Source: Pseudomonadota bacterium
GTDB lineage: Bacteria; Pseudomonadota; Gammaproteobacteria; Burkholderiales; Burkholderiaceae_D
Assembly: GCA_023420795.1 (NCBI GenBank)
Contig: JAEZVM010000416.1
Location: 1-7,945 of the forward strand
Direction of reading: 5' to 3'
DNA: 7,945 nucleotides
Below are positions 1 to 6,424 of this stretch, piece after piece. How positions within the stretch are numbered: position 1 is the first letter of the stretch; each line of letters begins with the position of its first letter. Made by a program: the position numbers and the translations under genes. The notes under the pieces are model-generated. The model ran no database searches. It saw nothing but the letters and a program-made list of their open reading frames with translations, and was not told the DNA's origin.

Positions 1-2524
1 TCAGATCGGCGGCGGTGCCCTGCATCGGCGCGTTGATCGCCGCGCGCTCCGCTGCCTGCCGGCGCGGACCGTTCGGCGAATTGATTTCCGCCAGCCACAG
101 GCGGCGACCGAACACGGTTTCGACGTAACCTCGCGCCTTGGCCTGCGCACGGGTGTCGGCCATGTATTGCGCGACGCCCGGATAGCGTTGGAAATACTTG
201 TCGATATACATCTGCGCCGCCGCGCGTTCGATACCAAGATTACTCGCCAGACCGAATGCGCTCATGCCATAGATCAAACCGAAGTTGATGACCTTCGCAT
301 AACGGCGCTGCTCGCTGCTCACTTCTGCCGGCGGCACGCTGAAGATTTCGGCGGCTGTGGCGCGGTGGATGTCCTCGCCTTCCGCAAACGCGCGCAGCAG
401 ATTTTCATCGCCGGAGATATGCGCCATGATGCGCAGTTCGATCTGCGAATAGTCGGCCGACACGATCACGCTGCTGGCCGGCGCAACGAAGGCTTCACGG
501 ATGCGCCGGCCTTCCACGGTACGCACCGGAATGTTCTGCAGGTTCGGATCGTTCGATGCGAGCCGTCCGGTGACCGCAACCGCCTGCGCATAATTGGTAT
601 GCACGCGGCCGGTATTCGGGTTCACCATCTTCGGCAGCTTGTCGGTGTAGGTGGATTTCAGTTTCGACAGGCTGCGGTAGTCGAGCAGGATCTTCGGCAG
701 CGGATAATTTTCGGCCAGCTTCTGTAGCACTTCCTCGTCGGTGGACGGCGTGCCGGACGGCGTCTTCTTCACCACCGGCAGCTTCAGCTTGTCGAAGAAG
801 ATGTCGCCGATCTGCTTCGGCGAATTCAGGTTGAACGGCTGCCCCGCCAGCTCATAGGCCTGCCTTTCCATCTCCAGCATGCGCTTGCCCAGCTCGTGCG
901 ATTGCGCCGCAAGCAGCTCTGCATCGATCAGCACGCCGTTGCGCTCGATCTTCTGCAGCACCACCGAAGTCGGGACTTCGATCTTTTCATAGATGAACTT
1001 CAGGCCGGCATTCTCGGCGACATGCGGCCACATCGCCTGATGCAGCTGCAGCGTCACATCCGCATCCTCCGCCGCATAGTCGGTCGCGCGTTCGAGCGCC
1101 ACCTGGTCGAAGCAGATCTGCCCCGCCCCCTTGCCGCACACTTCTTCGAAGGTGATGGTCTTGCGGCCCAGATGACGCAGCGCCAGGCTGTCCATGTCGT
1201 GGCTCTTGTGCGACTCGAACACGTAGGATTGGAGCAGCGTGTCATGCACGATGCCGCGCAGAGCAATGCCGTGGTTGGCGAAGATATGGCTGTCGTACTT
1301 CAAATGCTGCCCGACCTTCGGCTTGGCGGCATCCTCCAGCCATGGCCTGAGTTTTTCCAGCACCAGTTCGCGCGACAACTGCGCCGGCGCATCCTGGTAA
1401 CGGTGCGCGACCGGGATATAGGCAGCCACGCCCGGCTTGCAGCACAGCGAAATGCCGACCAGCTGCGCCAGCATCGGTTCGAGCGAAGTGGTTTCGGTAT
1501 CGATCGAGGTCAGCTCCGCCTCATCGATAGTTTTCAGCCAGCGGTCCAGCTGCGCTTCGGTCAACACGGTCTCGTACTCGGGCGGCGCAGCCGGCGCATC
1601 GAACAGGTTTGCCTGCGGTTCGCCGGTGGTTGCTTGCGCGAGCGGCCGCGCACCGGCGGTCGGATCGCCGCTCAGTTCGCGCAGCCAGGTCTTGAATCCG
1701 TAGCGCCGGAAGAACTCGGTCAGCGCATCGTTATCGGCTGGCTTGGCAACCAGCGATTCCGGGATCGTCACCATGTGCTCGACCAGGTCGCAATCGGTTT
1801 TCACGGTGATCAGTTGGCGCCCCTTCGGCAGCCATTCGAGCGCGCGGCGCAGGTTTTCGCCGACCGCACCGCCGATGTCGCCCGCATGTTCGATGATGCC
1901 ATCCAGCGTGCCGTATTGCGTGAGCCACTTGACCGCCGTCTTCGGGCCGACCTTGTCCACGCCCGGCACATTATCGACCGCGTCGCCGACCAGCGTCAGG
2001 TAGTCGATGATGCGTTCCGGCGGCACGCCGAACTTGGCGATCACGCCGGCACGGTCGAGCTTTTCATTGGTCATCGTGTTGATCAGGGTGACATGCTCGT
2101 TCACCAGTTGCGCCAGATCCTTGTCGCCGGTCGAGATCACCGCCTGCATGCCGTGTTCGACTGCCTGCACCGCGAGCGTACCGATCACGTCGTCAGCCTC
2201 GATGCCTTCCACCATCAGGATCGGCCAGCCCAATGCGCGCACCGCTTCGTGGATTGGCTCGATCTGCTTTGCCAGGTCTTCCGGCATCGACGGGCGATGC
2301 GCCTTGTACTCCGGATACAGGTCGTCGCGAAAGGTTTTTCCTTTTGCGTCGAAGACACATGCAATGTATGCTGCAGAGTAATCATTGCGCAGCTTGCGCA
2401 GCATGTTGATCATGCCGTAGATCGCGCCGGTCGGCGCACCTTCCGCATTGCGCAAATCCGGCATCGCATGAAACGCGCGATACAGGTAACTCGAACCGTC
2501 AACCAGCAACAGGGTTTTATTCAT
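1..2524 (-). CDS. polA: DNA polymerase I, 3' end cut by window edge
   Basis: This is a cytoplasmic repair and Okazaki-fragment-processing polymerase. The frame runs from ATG at 2524 to the left edge without a stop, giving 841 residues. By homology about 75 C-terminal residues are missing, including the last polymerase motif (QVHDE in E. coli). The 5'-nuclease domain (about 1-290) shows LVDGSS with D9, FDAKG with D59, IEADD with D111/D112, STGDKD and VGDAVDN. A Pro/Ala-rich linker follows. The 3'-5' exonuclease domain keeps its acidic motifs, DTETTS from D342, then GQHLKYD and YAAEDADVTLQLH, so proofreading should be active. The polymerase domain has motif A (SADYSQIELR, D691) and motif B (KVINFGLIYG, K744/F748/Y752), offset by 14 from E. 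coli D705/K758/F762/Y766. The start is supported by the family N-terminus; the ribosome site is weak (GAG about 8 bases upstream). It is divergent from the LOG-family gene. Confidence 0.97.
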   Translation of the reverse strand, partial: MNKTLLLVDGSSYLYRAFHAMPDLRNAEGAPTGAIYGMINMLRKLRNDYSAAYIACVFDAKGKTFRDDLYPEYKAHRPSMPEDLAKQIEPIHEAVRALGWPILMVEGIEADDVIGTLAVQAVEHGMQAVISTGDKDLAQLVNEHVTLINTMTNEKLDRAGVIAKFGVPPERIIDYLTLVGDAVDNVPGVDKVGPKTAVKWLTQYGTLDGIIEHAGDIGGAVGENLRRALEWLPKGRQLITVKTDCDLVEHMVTIPESLVAKPADNDALTEFFRRYGFKTWLRELSGDPTAGARPLAQATTGEPQANLFDAPAAPPEYETVLTEAQLDRWLKTIDEAELTSIDTETTSLEPMLAQLVGISLCCKPGVAAYIPVAHRYQDAPAQLSRELVLEKLRPWLEDAAKPKVGQHLKYDSHIFANHGIALRGIVHDTLLQSYVFESHKSHDMDSLALRHLGRKTITFEEVCGKGAGQICFDQVALERATDYAAEDADVTLQLHQAMWPHVAENAGLKFIYEKIEVPTSVVLQKIERNGVLIDAELLAAQSHELGKRMLEMERQAYELAGQPFNLNSPKQIGDIFFDKLKLPVVKKTPSGTPSTDEEVLQKLAENYPLPKILLDYRSLSKLKSTYTDKLPKMVNPNTGRVHTNYAQAVAVTGRLASNDPNLQNIPVRTVEGRRIREAFVAPASSVIVSADYSQIELRIMAHISGDENLLRAFAEGEDIHRATAAEIFSVPPAEVSSEQRRYAKVINFGLIYGMSAFGLASNLGIERAAAQMYIDKYFQRYPGVAQYMADTRAQAKARGYVETVFGRRLWLAEINSPNGPRRQAAERAAINAPMQGTAADL

Positions 2525-2533
2525 ATGATCTCA

Positions 2534-2540
2534 AAGGGGA
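2534..2540 (+). promoter_or_regulatory. Ribosome binding site fixing the GTG start of the LOG-family gene
   Basis: AAGGGGA lies 5 bases before the GTG at 2546. The only upstream in-frame ATG, at 2525, has no purine-rich sequence before it, only the start of polA on the other strand. This decides the start in favour of GTG. Confidence 0.7.
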
Positions 2541-2545
2541 AAAAC

Positions 2546-3262
2546 GTGCCGCGCCTGCGGCAGGTAGTCGATGCGAACCGTGCGACCGCGAAAAAAGCCC
2601 GCGAGTCATGGCATATGTTCACGATTATGGCAGAGTTTATCGAGTCCACTGAGCGCCTCTCGGAGCTGCGCCCGGCCGTCTCGATCTTCGGTTCGGCCCG
2701 CATCAAACCCGGTGATCCTAACTACGAAAAGACCGTCGATATCGCACGTCGCCTGTCTGACGCCGGCCTTGCGGTGATCTCCGGCGGCGGCCCCGGCATC
2801 ATGGAAGCGGCCAACAAGGGCGGGTTCGAAGGTGCATCGGCCTCGGTCGGCCTCAACATCGAACTGCCGAATGAGCAGACCAGCAACAAGTGGCAGAACA
2901 TCTCCATCAGCTTTCGCCACTTCTTCGCGCGCAAGGTCGCCTTCGTGAAATATGCCGATGCTTATGTCGTGATGCCGGGCGGCTTCGGCACGCTCGATGA
3001 AATGACCGAGGTGCTGACGCTGATCCAGACCGGCAAGTCGCGCCGCATTCCAGTGATCCTGGTTGGCACCACATTCTGGCGCGGCCTGCTCGACTGGTTC
3101 CGCGACACGCTAGCAGGCAATGGCATGATTGCGCCGAATGACCTCGAACTGGTGCAACTGATCGACGAGCCGGCCAATGTGGTGGATGCCATCTTTGCAT
3201 TCTATGAAGCGCATCATGAATTGCTGATGGCGGAAAGCAAGGAAGCAGGGGCTTATCTGTAA
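2546..3262 (+). CDS. LOG-family protein (TIGR00730), probable nucleoside 5'-monophosphate phosphoribohydrolase
   Basis: From the GTG start this is a 238-residue cytoplasmic Rossmann-fold protein. The family signatures are GGGPGIMEAANKG (80-92) and PGGFGTLDE (144-152), which together form the nucleotide pocket; E152 is the conserved acidic residue of the PGGxGTxxE motif. RHFFARK (124-130) is also typical. Characterised relatives release the base from nucleoside 5'-monophosphates, for example cytokinin ribotides in plants; the natural bacterial substrate is often unknown, so the reaction here is inferred. The N-terminal stretch ARESWHMFTIMAEFIE resembles the longer betaproteobacterial members, so a much later start is unlikely. 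Starting at ATG 2525 would give 245 residues. The frame stays open backwards through the antisense of polA to 896, but that extension has no coding support. The gene may be read alone or with the downstream operon, 91 bases away. Confidence 0.93.
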   Translation: MPRLRQVVDANRATAKKARESWHMFTIMAEFIESTERLSELRPAVSIFGSARIKPGDPNYEKTVDIARRLSDAGLAVISGGGPGIMEAANKGGFEGASASVGLNIELPNEQTSNKWQNISISFRHFFARKVAFVKYADAYVVMPGGFGTLDEMTEVLTLIQTGKSRRIPVILVGTTFWRGLLDWFRDTLAGNGMIAPNDLELVQLIDEPANVVDAIFAFYEAHHELLMAESKEAGAYL

Positions 3263-3272
3263 CAGGAAGTGC

Positions 3273-3299
3273 TTGGCGGCAAAGGCGGTTTGTTAGAAT
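3273..3299 (+). promoter_or_regulatory. Candidate sigma-70 type promoter for the DUF2782-thrB operon
   Basis: TTGGCG (3273-3278) and TAGAAT (3294-3299, five of six bases match TATAAT) are separated by 15 bases and lie about 55 bases before the DUF2782 start. The spacer is short and the -35 box matches in only four of six positions, so the -10 box is the stronger part of this call. Confidence 0.35.
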
Positions 3300-3353
3300 G
3301 TTGCCTTCTGTCTGAAGACACACCCCGCTTTTTCGTCAACAATCGTTTCCATC

Positions 3354-3788
3354 ATGCGCACCATCAAGTTCTGGCCCGTCGTTGCAGCCTGTGCTGCTGT
3401 CTATGCATTGCCTCTTTCCGGCTGGGCTCAACAAAAAGGCGGCGATGCGCCGCCTCCGCCGCAGCTCGAAAAGCTTGAAGAAGGCGAGGCGCCCGCCGTC
3501 ACCATCCGCAAGCCGGACCAGGAACGCAAGATCACCGAAAAACGCGCTCCCGGCGGCAAGGTCACCGAAGTCAAGGTCACCAGCGGCAAGAGCACTTATT
3601 ACCTGAAGCCGAACGATCCTGCCGGCAGTGCGCTTCCCGGCGATGCCCAGAGCAACACTGCCCGTCCGGCGCAGTGGAAAGTAAAGGAATTCGACCTGGT
3701 TCGCACTCCGGAAGCCAAGGAAGCGGAAGCCGCCGAAGCCGCAGCCGCGCAGCCGCCCAAGGCGCCTGCCGCGCCGGCAAAGAAATAA
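3354..3788 (+). CDS. Exported DUF2782 family protein
   Basis: This is a 144-residue protein of unknown function. Residues 1-25 look like a Sec signal peptide, with a short basic start, a hydrophobic core and a likely cut after GWA at 25, so it should be periplasmic. A proline-rich segment (33-36) leads into the conserved core, about 48-115, with VTIRKPDQERKITEKRAPGG followed by KVTEV, TYYLKPND, and WKVKEFDL. I recognise this as DUF2782. The tail (117-144) is an Ala/Pro/Lys/Glu-rich low-complexity stretch, probably disordered. It lies 42 bases before thrB on the same strand, a neighbourhood common for DUF2782 genes in betaproteobacteria and often next to polA. No convincing Shine-Dalgarno sequence precedes the ATG (CGTTTCCATC). 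Confidence 0.85.
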   Translation: MRTIKFWPVVAACAAVYALPLSGWAQQKGGDAPPPPQLEKLEEGEAPAVTIRKPDQERKITEKRAPGGKVTEVKVTSGKSTYYLKPNDPAGSALPGDAQSNTARPAQWKVKEFDLVRTPEAKEAEAAEAAAAQPPKAPAAPAKK

Positions 3789-3830
3789 CGCTATCCTTCC
3801 CTGAACCTTTTCTCTTTTCCGATTTCTCTC
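3789..3830 (+). other. Pyrimidine-rich, Shine-Dalgarno-less leader before thrB
   Basis: The 42 bases between the DUF2782 stop and the thrB ATG contain 35 pyrimidines, in runs such as CTTTTCTCTTTTCC. No purine-rich ribosome site lies within 15 bases of the ATG. Pyrimidine tracts can be bound by ribosomal protein S1, so initiation may depend on S1; that role is inferred. Confidence 0.5.
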
Positions 3831-4787
3831 ATGGCAGTGTTCACCCCGGTCAGCCTGAATGACCTTACCGAATGGATGACGCAGTTCAAGCTGGGCAAGC
3901 CGCTGGCGCTCAAGGGCATTTCGTCCGGCATTGAAAACAGCAATTTCTTCCTGACCATGGAAGCGGGTGAATTCGTCCTGACGATTTTTGAAAAGCTGAG
4001 TTTTGAACAATTGCCTTTTTACCTGGAGCTGATGCGACATCTTGCCGACCGCGATGTACTGGTACCCGCGCCGGTCGCCAACCGGCACGGCGATATCCTG
4101 CATTCGCTGCACGGCAAGCCGGCTGCCATCGTCACCAAGCTGGCAGGCGAATCGCAGCTGCATCCGCAGCCGGTGCATTGTGCCGCCGTCGGCGCGATGC
4201 TGGCAAAGATGCATCTGGCCGGACAGGGCTTTCCGATCCAACAGCCGAACCTGCGTGGCCTCGACTGGTGGCATGCAACCGCGCCCGAAGTATTGCCTTA
4301 TCTGCCGGAAGCGGAACAGCATCTGCTGCGTGCGGAAATCCACTTCCAAGAAGCCTTCGCCGCATCCCCGACTTATCACCAGTTGCCGCGCGGCCCGATC
4401 CATGCCGACCTGTTCCGTAACAATGTGATGTTCGCCGGCGAACGACTGACCGGCTTCTTCGATTTCTACTTTGCCGGCTGCGACACCTGGCTGTTCGATG
4501 TCGCTGTTACCGTCAATGACTGGTGCATCGATCTCTCCACCGGCGCGATCGATACGCCGCGGGTGCGCGCGATGCTGGATGCGTACCATGCAGTGCGGCC
4601 GTTCACGGCTGCCGAAAAGACTGCCTGGCAGCCGATGCTGCAGGCGGGTGCCCTGCGCTTCTGGCTATCGCGGCTGTACGATTTCCATCTGCCGCGCGAA
4701 GCAGAGATGCTCACGCCGCACGACCCGAAGCATTTCGAGCGCATCCTGCGCCAGCGTATCGACAATCCGGCTCCTGCGCTGTTCTGA
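3831..4787 (+). CDS. thrB: Homoserine kinase, type II (ThrB, APH-fold)
   Basis: A cytoplasmic enzyme of 318 residues that phosphorylates L-homoserine with ATP to O-phospho-L-homoserine, the step before threonine synthase. It belongs to the aminoglycoside-phosphotransferase-like fold, not the GHMP-kinase ThrB of enteric bacteria. The N-lobe shows MAVFTPVS, the nucleotide loop GISSGIENSNFFL (29-41) and a beta-strand with FVLTIFEK (48-55). The catalytic loop is HADLFRNNVMF (191-201), fitting HxDxxxxN with D193 and N198. The metal-binding aspartate is D211 in GFFDFYFAG. Length and motifs fit the complete family. It follows the DUF2782 gene, and its stop is one base from the next start, so the three genes are probably co-transcribed. 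Confidence 0.95.
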   Translation: MAVFTPVSLNDLTEWMTQFKLGKPLALKGISSGIENSNFFLTMEAGEFVLTIFEKLSFEQLPFYLELMRHLADRDVLVPAPVANRHGDILHSLHGKPAAIVTKLAGESQLHPQPVHCAAVGAMLAKMHLAGQGFPIQQPNLRGLDWWHATAPEVLPYLPEAEQHLLRAEIHFQEAFAASPTYHQLPRGPIHADLFRNNVMFAGERLTGFFDFYFAGCDTWLFDVAVTVNDWCIDLSTGAIDTPRVRAMLDAYHAVRPFTAAEKTAWQPMLQAGALRFWLSRLYDFHLPREAEMLTPHDPKHFERILRQRIDNPAPALF

Positions 4788-4788
4788 C

Positions 4789-5583
4789 ATGGAAAATCTT
4801 CCTGCAAACGCCGGCTGGCTCTGGGTAAAGGAAGGCTTTGCACTGTTCCGCAAGCAGCCTGCCGAAATCTCGACCCTGTTCCTCGCATACATGTTCCTGA
4901 TGCTCGTCATCGGCATCGTGCCGCTGCTCGGGCAGATCTTGCCGCTGGTGCTGGTACCGGTGTTTTCGATGGCTTTCATGGAAGCCTGCACGCAGATCGA
5001 ACAGGGCAAGAAAGTCTATCCGAACCTGCTGCTGACGGGATTCCGCTCGCCGGCTTTCCGCTCCTTGCTGAAACTCGGCGTGCTGTATCTGCTGGCTGCA
5101 GTGATTGCCGTGGCGGCTTCGGCCATCGTCGATAACGGCGTGTTCTGGCAAGTCATGAGCGGCAGCAAGGAGCTCGATGCCGAGGCGATCAGCCAGTCGA
5201 ACATGTCAACAGCGATGATGTTCGCCGCCCTGGTCTATCTGCCGGCTGCGATGGCCTTCTGGTATGCCGCGCCACTGATCATGTGGCAGAAAATGGGTGT
5301 CGGCAAGGCGGTGTTCTACAGCTTCTTCGCGGTCAAGCGTGCTAGCAAGGCGTTCATGACCTATGGCCTGGCATGGCTGCTCATCGGCGTGGTGATTCCC
5401 GCGATTGCCAGCAGCCTGCTTGCGATGGTGTTCGGCAAGGCGTTCATCGTGATGGTCGTGCTGCTACCCTTGTCGCTGATGCTAACGGTGGTGATGTATT
5501 GCTCGTTCTATCCGACCTACACGCATGTGTTCGGCCGCCCCGGAGAGGTTGCGCCCGCCTTACAGCACGACGAGATGCACTAA
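4789..5583 (+). CDS. BPSS1780-family integral membrane protein
   Basis: A 264-residue inner-membrane protein of unknown function. The start is the ATG at 4789, one base after the thrB stop; longer in-frame extensions run inside thrB in another frame and are rejected. The N-terminus, ENLPANAGWLWVKEGFALFRKQP, is the feature by which I recognise the BPSS1780 family. About six hydrophobic segments are visible near 27-46, 49-67, 95-113, 140-163, 190-212 and 217-238. A polar loop with several Ser and acidic residues lies at about 122-139. The tail after 250 is short and soluble. There is no Shine-Dalgarno sequence in the preceding thrB codons, so translation is probably coupled to thrB. Nothing in the sequence suggests a direct link to threonine synthesis. 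Confidence 0.88.
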   Translation: MENLPANAGWLWVKEGFALFRKQPAEISTLFLAYMFLMLVIGIVPLLGQILPLVLVPVFSMAFMEACTQIEQGKKVYPNLLLTGFRSPAFRSLLKLGVLYLLAAVIAVAASAIVDNGVFWQVMSGSKELDAEAISQSNMSTAMMFAALVYLPAAMAFWYAAPLIMWQKMGVGKAVFYSFFAVKRASKAFMTYGLAWLLIGVVIPAIASSLLAMVFGKAFIVMVVLLPLSLMLTVVMYCSFYPTYTHVFGRPGEVAPALQHDEMH

Positions 5584-5637
5584 GCACCCCGCCGGCTGCT
5601 CCTTGGAGGATAAAGGCAGGAAAGCGTCACGTTTTCA

Positions 5638-6123
5638 TCAATGCGCCGGCAGCTTGATCGTCTTCCAGCCGGCGTGATCAAAATACTTTCCGTAGGTATT
5701 CAGCGCCTGCACCACCTGCACCACGCCGGCAGCCCTCTTCTTCCCGGCCTGCTTGCCTTCCGCGGCTTCCATGCCGCCGGAGAGCTCGGCGATGATGAGA
5801 TGCAGCTGTTCGTCCGCCTTCGGATCGAGCTTGCAGTTTTCCACGATATAGGCGAGCTGCGTGCCCAGTTCCTTGCCAAAGGCGTCGTAATCGGCATTCG
5901 TCATCTTGCCGGCATGAGCGGCGGGCAGCGCCGTCGTGGCAGCGCTGCGGATCGCGGACATGCCCTTGCGCAGCGCATCATCCGTTCCCCATTTTTTGCC
6001 GGCATTGAGTTCTATCTTGTGCGCGCCTGCAGCGCCGTGGTCGTGATGTCCCGCTTCGGCGGCAAGGACGGACAGAGGAAATGCCAGCGCAGCAGCGGCC
6101 AGCAAGAGCTTCGGTGATTTCAT
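5638..6123 (-). CDS. Small exported protein with His-rich N-terminus; candidate ECF sigma target
   Basis: A 161-residue protein beginning at ATG 6123, with GGAG at 6130-6133 as a well-spaced ribosome site. Residues 1-22 form a Sec signal peptide (KSPK, then an Ala/Leu-rich core ending LAA), so it should be periplasmic. The mature protein begins EAGHHDHG, with H26, H27 and H29 in a cluster that could bind a metal. The rest (about 40-155) is predicted mainly helical, with WGTDDALRKGMSAIR, an ENCKLDPKADEQLHLIIAEL segment with a single C97, and a YGKYFDHAGW ending. It resembles short periplasmic proteins that databases sometimes label DnrO-like; I recall that label from memory and no function is established. 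It is preceded by an ECF-type promoter matching that of the nearby sigma gene. Its 3' end converges on the membrane-protein gene across a 54-base gap. Confidence 0.85.
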   Translation of the reverse strand: MKSPKLLLAAAALAFPLSVLAAEAGHHDHGAAGAHKIELNAGKKWGTDDALRKGMSAIRSAATTALPAAHAGKMTNADYDAFGKELGTQLAYIVENCKLDPKADEQLHLIIAELSGGMEAAEGKQAGKKRAAGVVQVVQALNTYGKYFDHAGWKTIKLPAH

Positions 6124-6182
6124 GAGTGACTCCGTGATTGGTTGATCAAGATCCGGCCTGGAAAATCAGTGCCTTGCCTGCA

Positions 6183-6209
6183 CAAACGAATCACGGAGAA
6201 AAATGTTCC
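6183..6209 (-). promoter_or_regulatory. ECF sigma-type promoter for the His-rich periplasmic protein
   Basis: On the minus strand, GGAAC (6209-6205) is followed after 16 bases by CGTTTG (6188-6183). It shares GGAACATTTTTC at the -35 end and TTCGTT at the -10 end, in the same register, with the sequence upstream of the sigma gene at 7914-7940. A transcript starting about 7 bases after the -10 box would have a leader of roughly 50 bases containing the GGAG ribosome site. GGAAC/CGTT boxes are known for several ECF groups. Confidence 0.72.
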
Positions 6210-6218
6210 ATGTTTTTC

Positions 6219-6424
6219 TTAGAGTCTATTCGAAAACCGTAGCGAGCGGTCCGAGTTTGGCCCGGAAAGCGCAGTCGTACGTGAGGGTGCAGCAGGGATT
6301 TCGGACAGCATGCTGTACACCGGCGAAACGGTATGCGCTTACAAGCACATACGCGCCCGGCAGGGGTGACGAGCATCGCAGAGTCGAAATCGGGCCGCGC
6401 AGTAGGTTATCAAACAGGCTCTTA
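6219..6424. repeat. MITE-like intergenic repeat with terminal inverted repeats and flanking TTA
   Basis: The ends are imperfect inverted repeats. AGAGTCTATTCGAAAACC (6221-6238) matches the reverse complement of 6405-6422 at 14 of 18 positions, and weaker complementarity (CGGYCCGA, then TTT) continues inward to about 40 bases. TTA occurs directly on both sides, at 6219-6221 and 6422-6424, as a 3-base target duplication would. The interior holds a perfect 12-base palindrome, ACAGCATGCTGT (6305-6316), and a hairpin at 6331-6352. No transposase or credible gene lies inside. It fits a non-autonomous element or dispersed structured repeat, and I have an impression of similar repeats in Oxalobacteraceae. 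A copy elsewhere is needed for proof. It fills almost all of the roughly 300-base gap between the sensor gene and the periplasmic-protein gene; the rest of that gap is promoter and leader. Confidence 0.65.
6331..6352 (-). other. RNA hairpin inside the repeat, downstream of the sigma operon
   Basis: Read on the minus strand, GTATGTGCTT pairs with AAGCGCATAC across a tiny loop; one pair is G-U on this strand but a C-A mismatch on the other. It would therefore fold best in RNA read from the sensor operon. No U-run follows, so it is not a standard intrinsic terminator; it may protect the 3' end or simply belong to the repeat. Confidence 0.5.

Noticed and set aside
167..727. A 186-codon plus-strand open frame opposite the polymerase domain of polA
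   Set aside because: Its composition is that of antisense shadow sequence, and the complementary strand encodes polymerase motifs A and B.
896..2545. A very long open frame on the plus strand, antisense to polA and continuous with the LOG-family gene
   Set aside because: The residues before about 2546 are Arg/His/Gln-rich, typical of the complement of GC-rich coding sequence, and show no family motifs. The opposite strand carries an unmistakable polA.
3336..4589. A 417-codon minus-strand open frame covering the DUF2782 gene and most of thrB
   Set aside because: It is antisense to two recognised genes with intact motifs and has no recognisable domain of its own.
5620..5636. A 7-pair hairpin with a 3-base loop between the convergent genes, considered as a terminator
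   Set aside because: The stem is AT-rich with a G-U pair, and there is no proper U-run after it. It does not work on the minus strand, so I do not call a terminator.
6183..6209. Possible alphaproteobacterial EcfG general-stress promoter, given the GGAAC/CGTT boxes
   Set aside because: The associated regulator is a ZAS membrane anti-sigma with a periplasmic sensor, not NepR/PhyR, and the other genes are betaproteobacterial. The motif similarity reflects shared ECF recognition.
6191..6376. A 61-codon minus-strand frame, Cys- and Arg-rich, inside the repeat
   Set aside because: It starts within the inverted-repeat element, runs into the ECF promoter of the next gene and has no ribosome site. 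Peptides like this are common spurious translations of intergenic repeats.
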